Positions 1 to 9,277 of a DNA stretch of 64,000 nt are shown in pieces (within the stretch, counting starts at the first letter, position 1; every line of letters begins with the position of its first letter). The stretch spans positions 310,001 to 374,000 of the forward strand of contig JADJXQ010000004.1 of NCBI GenBank assembly GCA_016710335.1, given 5' to 3'. The position numbers and the translations under genes were made by a program. Under the pieces are notes generated by a model that worked only from the letters and a program-made list of their open reading frames with translations, was not told where the DNA came from and ran no database searches. This DNA comes from Rhodospirillales bacterium. GTDB lineage: Bacteria; Pseudomonadota; Alphaproteobacteria; Rhodospirillales; Defluviicoccaceae.

Positions 1-1
1 C

Positions 2-496
2 ACATTGCGGGAGGTCGCCGCAACATTGGGCGCCGACGTGCCGATGTGCCTCGAGGCGCACCCGGTCTTCGCCGGCGGCATCGGCGCCGATGTGACCTTG
101 GCGCCGGCGTTGCCGCCGGTGTGGGTGGTCCTGGTCAACGCCGGCGCGCCCGTCCTGACGGCGGCCGTCTACCGGCGGCGGGCCGGCCCGTTCTCGACCG
201 CGGATCGCTTCACGGAGGTGCCAGCCGATGCGGCGGTCCTCGCGGGCTTGTTGGCGACCCGCCGCAACGACCTGACCGGGCCTGCTTTGGCGGAGTGCCC
301 GGTCATCGCCGACGTGCTCGCCGCACTGGAGGCCTCGCCCGGCACGCTGCTTGCCCGCATGAGCGGCAGCGGCGGCACCTGCTTCGCCATCTTCGCCACG
401 GATGCCGAAGCAGCCGCCGCCTCCCGCAACCTCGCCGCAGCCCATCCCCGTTGGTGGATCGCCGCCGCTCCCCTTGTCGGATCGTCGCGGCGATGA
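2..496 (+). CDS. ispE: 4-diphosphocytidyl-2-C-methyl-D-erythritol kinase, C-terminal part
   Basis: The gene is cut by the left edge; about 164 residues remain. IspE is the cytoplasmic GHMP kinase that phosphorylates CDP-methylerythritol in the non-mevalonate isoprenoid pathway. The GHMP glycine-rich segment is visible near the start (LGADVPMCL) followed by a GGIG turn. The C-terminal GHMP motif MSGSGGTCFAIF is near residue 120. The frame is open to the first base, so the TTG near position 5 is an internal codon and not the true start. The family is usually about 280-300 residues, so roughly the first 40 percent lies outside the window. Confidence 0.9.
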   Translation, partial: TLREVAATLGADVPMCLEAHPVFAGGIGADVTLAPALPPVWVVLVNAGAPVLTAAVYRRRAGPFSTADRFTEVPADAAVLAGLLATRRNDLTGPALAECPVIADVLAALEASPGTLLARMSGSGGTCFAIFATDAEAAAASRNLAAAHPRWWIAAAPLVGSSRR

Positions 497-572
497 CGCC
501 TGCTTTCGTCGTGCCGGCGTGGCGGCGTCGGCCGGCGAGCGGATGATACGGAGGTTGGCGAACCCGTTCCCG

Positions 573-1103
573 TCACGGCATGCGCAGCGCGCTCCGGTAC
601 GCCCCGGCAGGGCGGTCGAGAAGACCCTGCAATCGAGCCGCCGCGGTCCGCGCAAACCGCACCGTGACGGCCTTGCGACGGGCGGCGTTCATGGCGTGCT
701 CCGGCGCGTCGCGGACGACGGCGCCCTGGAAGGCGTCGGCGACGACGATGCCGACATCGTCGGGCAACACGTGCCTCGGAAATTCCGGCGCGACGGCGAA
801 GTAGAACCGGTCGCAGTAGGGGCGATACTCTCGCCACTTGCCGTCGGATCGATAATCGGCGACGGATGCCTTGACCTCGATGACCGCGATCCCGCCGGCA
901 CGGTCTACCGCCGCCACATCGACCCGCCGGCGGTTGCCGAGGGGCAACTCGACCACCACCCGATAGCCGATGTCACTGAACAGACGGCACACCCCGCGGG
1001 TGATGCCGGCACTTGCCGCGGCCGGGCGGGTCTCCTCCAAACCTTCCGCGGGAACGACCAGACCCGCGACAGAGCCGCCGTTGTTCATCAATGGTTCCGA
1101 CAT
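573..1103 (-). CDS. mmcB: MmcB family DNA repair protein
   Basis: Likely a member of the MmcB family, an alphaproteobacterial SOS-associated, nuclease-like repair protein named for mitomycin C resistance in Caulobacter. The centre reads like a restriction-endonuclease-type core: RRVDVAAVDRAG, then IAVIEVKASVADYRSD, matching the D...ExK pattern, then KWREYRPYCDRFYFAV. The C-terminus is arginine-rich. I chose the ATG at 1103 (MSEPLMNN, about 176 aa); the frame is open to an alternative start at 1145. It converges with ispE on the other strand. I did not identify a LexA box by eye. Confidence 0.83.
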   Translation of the reverse strand: MSEPLMNNGGSVAGLVVPAEGLEETRPAAASAGITRGVCRLFSDIGYRVVVELPLGNRRRVDVAAVDRAGGIAVIEVKASVADYRSDGKWREYRPYCDRFYFAVAPEFPRHVLPDDVGIVVADAFQGAVVRDAPEHAMNAARRKAVTVRFARTAAARLQGLLDRPAGAYRSALRMP

Positions 1104-1331
1104 GCCGCCGTTGTACGCGGTCCGGCGCACCGCTTCAAGCCGCAAAGCTGCGAAGGCCGGGGCGGCGTTCGAGGGAAAGCGGTTCGGCGTGTTTCTTGAC
1201 GCTTCCGGCGTCGTGCCTTAGGTTCCCAGGCCTGCATTTGCATGCTGTTGGCCGGACGCACAGCGCGAACACGAAGGCTGATTGGTGTCCCGGTCGGTCG
1301 CACATCGGAAAAAACCATTGGGCGGGAATCC

Positions 1332-3446
1332 ATGACTGACACCCAGCTGAACTTCACTGAAGACTTCCCCCGGCCGTCCTACGACGAGTGGGTCGCGGAG
1401 GTGGAAAAGGCGCTCAAGGGCGCGCCCTTCGACAAGAAAATGCTCAACAAGTCCTACGAAGGGTTCACCATTCGACCGATCTATACGCGTCAGGACTGGC
1501 CGGCTGATGGGGATCCTTCTGGGTTCCCGGGCGCCATGCCGTTCACCCGCGGCGGCCGCGCGGCCGGCAACCGGGTTGACAACTGGGACGTCCGGCAGTT
1601 CTACGCCGATGCCGAACCGAAGATTTGCAACGAAGAGATCCTCAACGAGCTCGAGCGCGGCGTCACCTCCCTAGAGCTGCGTTTCGATCAAGCGGGGCGC
1701 GCCGGGCTCGACGCCGATGCCGCGGACGCCGAGGCGCTTGTCGGCCGGGACGGCGTCGCCATGTACACGGTCGACGATCTCGACATGGTGCTGACCGGGG
1801 TCGAACTCGACCTCGTGCCGATCTCGGTTCAGGCCGGGCCTCAGTTCCTGCCGGCGGCGGCCTTATTGTCCGGGTTGTGGGAGCGGCGCGGTGTCTCGGG
1901 GGACAAGGCACAGGGCGAATTCAACGCCGATCCCATCAGCACCCTTGCTGCCTCAGGCTCTCTGCCATGCGCGCTCGACACCGCGCTCGCCCAGATGGCA
2001 GACCTAGCGGCATACACCGCCAAGACGTATCCGCGCGTACGCGCCGTCGGCGTCGACTCGAGCCCCTACAACGGCGCCGGCGCCAACGAGGCGCAGGACC
2101 TGGCGATCTCGATGGCGACGGCTGTCGCCTACCTCCGTGCCATGGCCAGCGCCGGCATGGACATCGACACTGCCTGCCGGCAAATGATGTTTACGTACTC
2201 GCTCGGATGCGACCAGTTTCTCGGCATCTGCAAGCTCCGCGCCGCCCGCAAGCTGTGGTCGCGGGTTGCCGAAGCCTGTGGCGCCAGCGAGGAGGCGCGC
2301 GCCATGCGCATCCACGCCAAGACGGCCGAGCGCATCATGACCCAGCGGGATCCGTGGGTGAACATGTTGCGCACCACGGTGATGTGTTTCTCGGCGGCTG
2401 CCGGCGGCGCCGATACCATCACCGTTCTGCCCTACAACGCCATGCTCGGGCTCCCGGACACCCTCGCCCGCCGCGTCGCCCGCAACACCCAGATCATCCT
2501 CGCCGAGGAGTCCAACGTGGCCAAGGTGGTCGATCCCGGCGGCGGCTCCTGGTATATCGAGACCCGCACCGACGAGCTGGCGCGTGCGGCGTGGGCGGAA
2601 TTCCAGGAGATCGAGAAGGGCGGCGGCATCATCGGGGTGCTGAAGGACGGCTCTCTGGCCGGCAAGATCGCTGCCTCCTACGCTGAACGCGAGAAGAACC
2701 TGGCGCGGCGCAAGGAGGCCCTCACCGGCGTCAACGAATTCCCCAATATCCACGAAAAACTGCCGGAGCTGCGTAAGCCGGATCTGACCGACTGCCGCAA
2801 GGGAGCAACGGATCGCCTCAAGGCTGGCCGCGATGCGAACACAGGCGCTGCGGGCGCGGTCAAGTCTCTGGCCGACGCCGACGCCGGCGCTAAAGCCGAG
2901 GCCGCCGTCGCCGCGGCCAAGGCCGGCGTCACCATCGGCGCCATGGCGAAGGTGCTGGCGGGCGATGCGGTATCGCTCGAGCCCTTGCCGGAGCGGCGTA
3001 TCGCCTCGGCGTTCGAGGCGCTCCGCGACGCCAGCGACGCCTACAAGGAGAAGCACGGAGCGTTCCCGAAGATCTTTCTCGCCAACCTGGGGCCGATCGC
3101 CAGGCACACGGCGCGCGCCACCTTTGCCAAGAACTTCTTCGAGGTCGGCGGCATCGAGGCGGTGACCAACACGGGCTTCAAGGATGCAGAAGCGTGCGCC
3201 GCAGCGTTCAAGGACTCGGGCGCCCGCATCGCCATTATCTGCTCGGCCGACCCGATCTACGAGGAGATGGTGCCCACGCTGGCGCCCGCGCTCAAGGAGG
3301 CCGGGTGCGACTACCTGTTCCTCGCCGGCGCCCCCGGCGACAAGAAGGACGCCTACAAGCAGGCGGGCGTCGATGATTTCGTCTTCATGGGTGGCGACGT
3401 GCTCGGCACGCTGCGCAGCACCCTCTCGCGGCTGGGAGTGATCTGA
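1332..3446 (+). CDS. mutA: Methylmalonyl-CoA mutase small (beta) subunit
   Basis: Partner subunit of the adenosylcobalamin-dependent enzyme that interconverts methylmalonyl-CoA and succinyl-CoA in propionate metabolism. It is 704 residues from the ATG at 1332 (MTDTQLNF); the frame is open further upstream, but the family begins here. The N-terminal two thirds is the mutase TIM barrel (for example VDNWDVRQFY and FSAAAGGADTITVLPYN). The C-terminal domain has a cobalamin-binding-like fold but lacks the DxHxxG cobalt-ligand motif, as expected for this non-catalytic subunit. mutB starts 2 bp after its stop, so the two are translationally coupled. Confidence 0.93.
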   Translation: MTDTQLNFTEDFPRPSYDEWVAEVEKALKGAPFDKKMLNKSYEGFTIRPIYTRQDWPADGDPSGFPGAMPFTRGGRAAGNRVDNWDVRQFYADAEPKICNEEILNELERGVTSLELRFDQAGRAGLDADAADAEALVGRDGVAMYTVDDLDMVLTGVELDLVPISVQAGPQFLPAAALLSGLWERRGVSGDKAQGEFNADPISTLAASGSLPCALDTALAQMADLAAYTAKTYPRVRAVGVDSSPYNGAGANEAQDLAISMATAVAYLRAMASAGMDIDTACRQMMFTYSLGCDQFLGICKLRAARKLWSRVAEACGASEEARAMRIHAKTAERIMTQRDPWVNMLRTTVMCFSAAAGGADTITVLPYNAMLGLPDTLARRVARNTQIILAEESNVAKVVDPGGGSWYIETRTDELARAAWAEFQEIEKGGGIIGVLKDGSLAGKIAASYAEREKNLARRKEALTGVNEFPNIHEKLPELRKPDLTDCRKGATDRLKAGRDANTGAAGAVKSLADADAGAKAEAAVAAAKAGVTIGAMAKVLAGDAVSLEPLPERRIASAFEALRDASDAYKEKHGAFPKIFLANLGPIARHTARATFAKNFFEVGGIEAVTNTGFKDAEACAAAFKDSGARIAIICSADPIYEEMVPTLAPALKEAGCDYLFLAGAPGDKKDAYKQAGVDDFVFMGGDVLGTLRSTLSRLGVI

Positions 3447-3448
3447 AC

Positions 3449-5665
3449 ATGACCACCACCATTCCTGATTTCACCACGCTCCACCTCGATCCCGGCAATC
3501 AACCGGCCGGCCGGAACGGCGGCTATCAGGCCTGGGCCGAGCGCTTCAAGCACGAGACCGGCAAGTCTCCGGACGAGTTCCTGTGGGAAACGCCGGAGCG
3601 CATCGGCGTCAAGCCGCTGTATCATGCCAAGGACCTGGAGGGTCTCGACCACCTCGACACCATGCCGGGGATCCCGCCCAATCTCCGCGGACCGTACTCG
3701 ACCATGTATGTCACCCGGCCGTGGACCATCCGCCAGTACGCCGGCTTCTCGACGGCGAAGGACTCCAACGCCTTCTACCGCCGCAACCTCGCCGCCGGGC
3801 AGAAGGGCCTCTCCATCGCCTTCGACCTCGCGACCCACCGCGGCTACGACTCCGACCACCCGCGCGTCGCCGGCGACGTCGGCATGGCCGGGGTGGCGAT
3901 CGACTCCATCAAGGACATGCGGGTGCTGTTCGACGGCATCCCGCTCGATCAGATGAGCGTGTCGATGACCATGAACGGCGCCGTGCTGCCGATCCTGGCG
4001 CTCTACATCGTCGCCGCCGAGGAGCAGGGGGTGCCGCCGGAGCAGCTCTCCGGGACCATCCAGAACGACATCCTCAAGGAGTTCATGGTCCGCAACACCT
4101 ACATCTACCCGCCGGCGCCCTCGATGCGGATCATCTCCGACATCTTCGCCTACACCTCCCAGAAGATGCCCAAGTTCAACTCGATCTCGATCTCCGGCTA
4201 CCACATGCAGGAAGCCGGGGCGACCGCCGACCTGGAGCTGGCCTACACCCTGGCCGACGGCGTCGAATATGCGCGCGCCGGGATGAAAGCGGGGCTCACC
4301 ATCGACCAGTTCGCGCCGCGGCTGTCGTTCTTCTGGGCGATCGGCATGAACTTCTTCATGGAGATCGCCAAGATGCGCGCCGCCCGCATGCTTTGGGCCA
4401 AGCTGATCAAGCAGTTCGACGCGAAGAACAGCAAGTCGCTGGCGCTCCGCACCCACTCGCAGACCTCCGGCTGGAGCCTCACTGCCCAGGACGTCTACAA
4501 CAACGTCGTGCGCACCTGCGTCGAGGCGATGGCGGCGACCCAGGGCCACACCCAGTCGCTGCACACCAACGCGCTCGACGAGGCGCTGGCGCTGCCGACC
4601 GACTTCTCCGCCCGCATCGCCCGCAACACCCAGCTGTTCCTGCAGCAGGAGAGCGGCACCACCCAGGTCATCGACCCGTGGGGCGGCAGCTACTACGTCG
4701 AGCGGCTGACCCGCGACCTCGCCGAGAAGGCGTGGGAGCACATCCGCGAGGTCGAGGAAACTGGCGGCATGGCCAAGGCCATCGAGGCCGGCATCCCGAA
4801 GATGCGCATCGAGGAGGCGGCGGCCCGCACCCAGGCGCGCATCGACTCCGGCCGGCAGACCGTCGTCGGCGTCAACAAGTACATTCTCGAGCAGGAGGAC
4901 AAGGTCGAGGTCCTGAAGGTCCAGAACGCCGAGGTCCGCCGTCAGCAGATCGCGCAGATTGAAGAGCTGCGTGGCGAACGCGATCAGAGCGAGGTCGAGC
5001 AGAAGCTGCAGGCGCTGACCAAATCCGCCGAGACCGGCGCAGGCAACCTTCTTGCCCTCGCCGTCGACGCCGCCCGCGCCAAATGCACGGTGGGCGAGAT
5101 CTCCGACGCGCTCGAGAAGGTGTACGGCCGGCACAAGGCGGAAATTCGCAAGATCTCCGGAGTCTACAGAGGAGAGATGGGCGTGAAGGCAGATGCCGTT
5201 GCCAAGGTGCAAGCGGTGGTCGAGGAGTTCGAGAAGAACGACGGCCGTCGCCCGCGTCTCCTGGTCGCCAAGGTCGGCCAGGACGGCCACGACCGCGGCC
5301 AGAAGGTGATCGCCAGCGCCTTCGCGGACCTCGGCTTCGACGTCGACATCGGGCCCCTGTTCCAGACGCCGGACGAGGTTGCCCGTCAGGCCGTCGAAAA
5401 CGACGTGCACATCATCGGCGTGAGTTCGCTGGCGGCGGGGCATCTCACCCTGGTGCCGCTGCTGCAACAGGCGTTGACGGAGCTGGGCCGCGACGACATC
5501 CTGATCGTCGTCGGCGGCGTCATCCCGCCGCAGGACTACGAGACCCTCTACGACATGGGGGTCGCGGCGGTGTTCGGGCCGGGAACGGTCATCGGCGATG
5601 CAGCTTTGGCACTGATGAAAAGGCTCAACGAATTGCTGGGATACGCGCCGAGCAAGGCGGCCTGA
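3449..5665 (+). CDS. mutB: Methylmalonyl-CoA mutase large (alpha) subunit
   Basis: Catalytic, B12-binding subunit (738 aa, normal length). The N-terminal barrel carries the typical segment TMYVTRPWTIRQYAGFSTA and the substrate-binding region FDLATHRGYDSDHPRV. The C-terminal cobalamin domain has the DxHxxG motif in GQDGHDRGQKVI near residue 610, giving the lower axial histidine. It forms the mutA-mutB-meaB operon with 2-bp and 4-bp gaps. The pathway links propionyl-CoA to the TCA cycle, or runs in reverse to supply propionyl-CoA for polyhydroxyalkanoate synthesis. Neither methylmalonyl-CoA epimerase nor propionyl-CoA carboxylase is in the window. Confidence 0.96.
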   Translation: MTTTIPDFTTLHLDPGNQPAGRNGGYQAWAERFKHETGKSPDEFLWETPERIGVKPLYHAKDLEGLDHLDTMPGIPPNLRGPYSTMYVTRPWTIRQYAGFSTAKDSNAFYRRNLAAGQKGLSIAFDLATHRGYDSDHPRVAGDVGMAGVAIDSIKDMRVLFDGIPLDQMSVSMTMNGAVLPILALYIVAAEEQGVPPEQLSGTIQNDILKEFMVRNTYIYPPAPSMRIISDIFAYTSQKMPKFNSISISGYHMQEAGATADLELAYTLADGVEYARAGMKAGLTIDQFAPRLSFFWAIGMNFFMEIAKMRAARMLWAKLIKQFDAKNSKSLALRTHSQTSGWSLTAQDVYNNVVRTCVEAMAATQGHTQSLHTNALDEALALPTDFSARIARNTQLFLQQESGTTQVIDPWGGSYYVERLTRDLAEKAWEHIREVEETGGMAKAIEAGIPKMRIEEAAARTQARIDSGRQTVVGVNKYILEQEDKVEVLKVQNAEVRRQQIAQIEELRGERDQSEVEQKLQALTKSAETGAGNLLALAVDAARAKCTVGEISDALEKVYGRHKAEIRKISGVYRGEMGVKADAVAKVQAVVEEFEKNDGRRPRLLVAKVGQDGHDRGQKVIASAFADLGFDVDIGPLFQTPDEVARQAVENDVHIIGVSSLAAGHLTLVPLLQQALTELGRDDILIVVGGVIPPQDYETLYDMGVAAVFGPGTVIGDAALALMKRLNELLGYAPSKAA

Positions 5666-5669
5666 GCCC

Positions 5670-6764
5670 ATGTCCACGGCAGAGGCAGCCGGCTCCACCA
5701 CCACACACGCTACCGCCCGCGCCGCCACCGCACGACCGGCCGCCCGCGCTCCGGCGCGGGCGGCGCTCACCATCGACGATTACGTGGGCGGGGTGCTGAA
5801 CGGCAACCGGTCGATGCTGGGGCGCACCATCACCGTCATCGAGAGCCGCAGCGAACGGCATCGGGAGATGGCGCAGGAGATCCTCCTGCGCCTGCTCCGG
5901 CATCTTCGCGACATTCCCGACGAAGATCGCGCCATTCGGATCGGTATCACCGGCGTGCCGGGCGTCGGCAAGAGCACGTTCATCGAGGCGCTCGGCTGCA
6001 ACCTGACCCGGGCCGAGAAGAAGGTCGCGGTGCTGGCGGTCGATCCGTCCAGCACCATCTCCGGCGGCAGCATCCTGGGCGACAAGACACGGATGCAGGA
6101 TCTGTCGGTCGAGCCCAATGCTTTCGTGCGGCCGTCCCCCTCGGCCGGCACCCTGGGCGGCGTGACCCGCGCCACCCGGGCAACGCAGGTGGTGTGCGAG
6201 GCGGCGGGCTACAACGTGATCCTGGTGGAGACTGTCGGCGCCGGCCAGAACGAGGTCGCCGTCGCTGACATGACCGACTTCTTCCTGGTGTTGACCTTGC
6301 CCGGCGCCGGCGACGAGTTGCAGGGCATCAAGAAGGGCGTCCTGGAACTGGCCGACATGATCGCCGTCAACAAGGCCGACGGCGACAACGAGATTCGCGC
6401 CAAGCAGGCGGCGGTGCATTACCGCAACGCCCTCAAGATCATGAAACACACCAGCCCCAACTGGAGCCCGCCCGTGGTGCTGTGCAGCGCCATCAGCGGC
6501 CTGGGGCTCGACACGCTGTGGTCGCGCATCGAAGAGCACAAGGCGATCATGACCAAGAGCGGCGAGCTGGGGGAGAAGCGCCGCAAGCAGCGCGTCGGGT
6601 GGCTGTGGGCGATGCTGGAGGACCGGCTGATGACCTCGCTCAAGACCCACCCGAAGGTGGTCGACCTGCTGCCGGCGGTGAAGCGCGACGTCGCGGAAGG
6701 CAAGCTTACGGTGACCCTCGGCGTCGAGACGATCCTCAAGGCGTATCACAGCACCGACCGCTGA
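5670..6764 (+). CDS. meaB: Methylmalonyl-CoA mutase-associated GTPase MeaB (ArgK family)
   Basis: G3E-family GTPase that protects and reloads methylmalonyl-CoA mutase with adenosylcobalamin. It is 364 aa, including an Ala/Thr/Arg-rich N-terminal extension of about 30 residues. Walker A is GVPGVGKST near residue 95. LAVDPSSTISGGSILGDKTR and VETVGAGQNE are the G3E switch motifs, and NKADGDNE is the NKxD base-specificity motif. It is the third gene of the mut operon, 4 bp after mutB. The older name ArgK comes from a mistaken arginine-transport role. Confidence 0.94.
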   Translation: MSTAEAAGSTTTHATARAATARPAARAPARAALTIDDYVGGVLNGNRSMLGRTITVIESRSERHREMAQEILLRLLRHLRDIPDEDRAIRIGITGVPGVGKSTFIEALGCNLTRAEKKVAVLAVDPSSTISGGSILGDKTRMQDLSVEPNAFVRPSPSAGTLGGVTRATRATQVVCEAAGYNVILVETVGAGQNEVAVADMTDFFLVLTLPGAGDELQGIKKGVLELADMIAVNKADGDNEIRAKQAAVHYRNALKIMKHTSPNWSPPVVLCSAISGLGLDTLWSRIEEHKAIMTKSGELGEKRRKQRVGWLWAMLEDRLMTSLKTHPKVVDLLPAVKRDVAEGKLTVTLGVETILKAYHSTDR

Positions 6765-6783
6765 GCGGCAGGCCGCCGTCCGG

Positions 6784-7344
6784 TCAGGCGGTGCGGAGTT
6801 CCTGGTCCCAGGCGAGGAGTTCGTGGCGCAAGGCGTCGTAGCGCGCGCCGATCGCCGTCCCCAGGAGCGGGTCCTCCTGGTCCGTGATGCGCGCCCGGAT
6901 GTGCCGCCAGTCCTCGTCTCTGAGCGATTTCAGCGCGGCCGGAAATAGCAGCCGCTCCTCCTTGGCCATGTGCTCACGCTGGCAGGTGATGAAGCTCTGC
7001 AGCCAGAAGCCGAGCGTCTCGCGTCCATCAGGATCGCCGAAGCCGGCCTGGACCGACTGCGCGAATTCCCGGGTCCGGGCGGCGATCTCCTCATGCTCGC
7101 TCTGCAGGTCGCCGAAGGCCCGCGCGGCGGCCGGATCCCGTTGCCGGAGCCGCTGAAAGATCAGGTCCTCCTTGGGATGGTGGTAGAGGTCCGGATAACT
7201 CTGGAAATAGTCGGCGGCCGCCTCCATGATGTCGGCATTGAGGGATTGGTCGGCGGCGAGTCTGGCCCATTGGCGCTCGAGAATTGCGAGGAGCTGCGCG
7301 ATGTTGAAGTGTTCGATGCGCAGCGCCTGGATGACCTCGGACAT
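6784..7344 (-). CDS. Hemerythrin domain protein
   Basis: A 186-residue all-helical protein with the histidine/acidic pattern of a hemerythrin-like di-iron domain. LRIEHFNIAQLL lies near residue 10, YHHPKEDLIF near 60, LQSEHEEIA near 85 and QREHMAKEERLLFPAAL near 125. Such proteins bind oxygen or nitric oxide, or sense iron and redox state, in the cytoplasm. I chose the ATG at 7344 (MSEVIQALRIEHF) because homologues begin close to the first histidine; the frame is open to 7428. It converges with the mut operon. A specific role cannot be read from sequence. Confidence 0.85.
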   Translation of the reverse strand: MSEVIQALRIEHFNIAQLLAILERQWARLAADQSLNADIMEAAADYFQSYPDLYHHPKEDLIFQRLRQRDPAAARAFGDLQSEHEEIAARTREFAQSVQAGFGDPDGRETLGFWLQSFITCQREHMAKEERLLFPAALKSLRDEDWRHIRARITDQEDPLLGTAIGARYDALRHELLAWDQELRTA

Positions 7345-7477
7345 GCCCGGTTCCCGTCGTTTACCGAAGCGGCGTTGTGAGAATAAACGACGCAGAGGTA
7401 GAATATCCACTGAATAAACGCCACCCACAGATTACAAGCCGGAGCCTGCTTGGCGAAGACCGTATCGTCGCGCCGGT

Positions 7478-7648
7478 TCAGTCGCCGCTGTCATCGTCAT
7501 TATCCGGCAGCCCCTTGTCGCCATGTCGGCTGTAGCCCCGTTTGCCCTTGCGCGGGTCGACCCGCCGCATGCGGAAACGGGGACTGGCCAGCGCCGCTGC
7601 CGCCGGGTTGCGCCGCTTCGGCGGCTTCCGCTTTTTGCGTTTTCTCAT
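7478..7648 (-). CDS. Small very basic protein, DUF7230-like
   Basis: A 56-residue protein starting at the ATG at 7648. It is almost entirely Lys/Arg/Pro in the first half (MRKRKKRKPPKRRNP), then ALASPRFRMRRVDPRKGKRG and an acidic tail (DNDDDSGD). The RNPxAxALxSPxFRxRxV pattern resembles a widespread family of tiny proteobacterial proteins of unknown function. The recall is from memory of that motif, so the family name is tentative. It lies downstream of ampD on the same strand and may be its last operon member. Charge suggests nucleic-acid or ribosome contact; that is inference. Confidence 0.5.
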   Translation of the reverse strand: MRKRKKRKPPKRRNPAAAALASPRFRMRRVDPRKGKRGYSRHGDKGLPDNDDDSGD

Positions 7649-7682
7649 CGCGCCGTCGTCCCCTTCAGCTCGCGCACGTCGC

Positions 7683-8363
7683 TCAATCGCCGACCATGTT
7701 CGACAGGCCGCTGAGGCGGCGGGCGGTACCGAAATCGATGCGACCGGTGACACGCGAGGGACGGAAGTGCCGCTGGAACGCCTTCAACGCCTGAACCCGA
7801 TCGCACGTATCGTAGCCGTAGTTTCCAAGGCCGCGGATCACCTCGTCCCAGTCCATCATGCATATGCTCCCATCGTCGGGCCACAGGCCGATGCCCGACG
7901 CCGCCAGCCGCGCCCAGTCGAACAGCTCCCCCGGGTCCGACTTCCGCGTCGGCGCCACGTCGGAATGGCCGACGACGTTGCGTGCCGGAATGGGATGGCG
8001 GCGGATGATGTCGCCGGCGAGGTCCTCGAGCGCCTGCATCTGCGCGCCGGTGAACGGGCGGTAGCCGAACTCGTGCCCGGGATTGACCAGTTCGATGCCG
8101 ATCGACCGGTCATTGATGTTCGTACATCCGCGCCACGAGGCGACGCCGGCGTGCCAGGCGCGGCGATGTTCCGCAACGAGTTCAATGACCGATCCATCTT
8201 CATCGATCAGGTAGTGGGCGCTGACCTTGGCGGCGGGGTCGCAGAGGCGCTCGATGGCGGCGGCCGCCGTCGTCATGCCGGTGTAGTGGATCACCAGCAT
8301 GTCGATGGCCGCGTCATCCGGCCGGTCGTCCGCGTTCGGCGAATGGCGAACCATTGGTGTCAT
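7683..8363 (-). CDS. ampD: N-acetylmuramoyl-L-alanine amidase (AmpD-like) with peptidoglycan-binding domain
   Basis: A 226-residue Amidase_2 zinc enzyme that cleaves the amide bond between MurNAc and L-Ala, probably on recycled muropeptides because no signal peptide is seen. The zinc-binding histidines are in MLVIHYTGM near residue 25 and VVGHSDVAPTRKSDPG near 145, with the catalytic KxDPG element. The C-terminal 45 residues (RVQALKAFQRHFRP, IDFGTARRLSGL) resemble a PG_binding_1 repeat. Its ATG overlaps the stop of the upstream DMT transporter (ATGA), so the two are co-translated. The gene name is by family only. Confidence 0.87.
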   Translation of the reverse strand: MTPMVRHSPNADDRPDDAAIDMLVIHYTGMTTAAAAIERLCDPAAKVSAHYLIDEDGSVIELVAEHRRAWHAGVASWRGCTNINDRSIGIELVNPGHEFGYRPFTGAQMQALEDLAGDIIRRHPIPARNVVGHSDVAPTRKSDPGELFDWARLAASGIGLWPDDGSICMMDWDEVIRGLGNYGYDTCDRVQALKAFQRHFRPSRVTGRIDFGTARRLSGLSNMVGD

Positions 8364-9268
8364 GGCTGAGAGGCTTGGACTCTCCTCGCGCCGAGGAACT
8401 GGATCATGGCGACGCCGGCGATGGTGACTACGCCGCCGATGATGATGCGCACATTCAGCGGCTCGTCGAGCACGGCGACCGCCAACAGCACCGCGAGCAC
8501 CGGCGACAGCAACGTCAAGGGCACCACCCGGTTCATCTCGTACTTGCCGATCAGGTAGTACCACAGACCATAGCCGGCAATCGATGCGCCCAAAGCCATG
8601 TAGGCCATGGCCGCCCAGGCCCGCCAGTCGGCGTTGGCCATTGCGGCGAACTGGCTGTCCTCGATCACCAGCGACGCCAGGAACAACTGCGGCGCCGCCA
8701 GCAGCGCCACCCAGGCGTTGAGGTTGAACACGTTGATGGGACCCAGCCGCTTGATGGTGACATTGGCGGCTGCCCAGGCGAAGGCGCCGGCGACGACCAG
8801 GATGAGATGGGGAATGCTCGGATCCCGCGTCGGATCCCCGGCGAGGACGTAGACGCCGACGAACGCCACCACCAGGCCGACGAGCTGCAACGGGCCCATC
8901 CGTTCGCGATAGACGATCCAGGCGAGCAGGGAGCTGAACGGCACGGTGAGCTGGAGAGCGATGGCCGCCGGCCCGGCGTCGACGCCCTGCAGCCCCACGA
9001 ACAGGAGCCCGAAGTGGAAGCCGCCGAGGACGACGGACACGGCAATCACCCACGGCCAGCGCCGTCCTGGCCAGCGCAGAAACGGCGACAGCATGACCGC
9101 CACCAGCGCGAACCGCAGGGCGAGCAGCATCAGCGCCGGGATCTGCGTCACCCCGATCTTGGCCGCGACGAAGTTGAACGCCCAGATAAGGATGACGGAA
9201 AACGCGGCGCCCAGATCGAGCGGCGTCATCGCGCCGACCGCCGTCGAGGCGGGCGTGGCCCGCGCCAT
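8360..9268 (-). CDS. DMT-superfamily (EamA) inner-membrane transporter
   Basis: About 300 residues with ten hydrophobic segments arranged as two EamA repeats, for example AFSVILIWAFNFVAAKIG in helix 1 and LTLLSPVLAVLLAVAVLDEP in the second repeat. Members export amino acids or small metabolites; the substrate cannot be told. I give the ATG at 9268 (MARATPAS). A GTG at 9277 abuts the stop of the upstream djlA-like gene and is also possible. It overlaps ampD by 4 bp, so djlA-like, eamA and ampD look like one transcript. Confidence 0.85.
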   Translation of the reverse strand: MARATPASTAVGAMTPLDLGAAFSVILIWAFNFVAAKIGVTQIPALMLLALRFALVAVMLSPFLRWPGRRWPWVIAVSVVLGGFHFGLLFVGLQGVDAGPAAIALQLTVPFSSLLAWIVYRERMGPLQLVGLVVAFVGVYVLAGDPTRDPSIPHLILVVAGAFAWAAANVTIKRLGPINVFNLNAWVALLAAPQLFLASLVIEDSQFAAMANADWRAWAAMAYMALGASIAGYGLWYYLIGKYEMNRVVPLTLLSPVLAVLLAVAVLDEPLNVRIIIGGVVTIAGVAMIQFLGARRVQASQP

Positions 9269-9277
9269 ATCCGGCAC

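Noticed and set aside
402..1199. Long plus-strand ORF (265 aa) over mmcB
   Set aside because: Arg/Gly/Ala-rich shadow of the minus-strand mmcB gene, with no family character.
3353..5773. 806-aa minus-strand ORF over mutB
   Set aside because: Antisense shadow of mutB; His/Asp/Val-rich composition typical of high-GC reverse frames.
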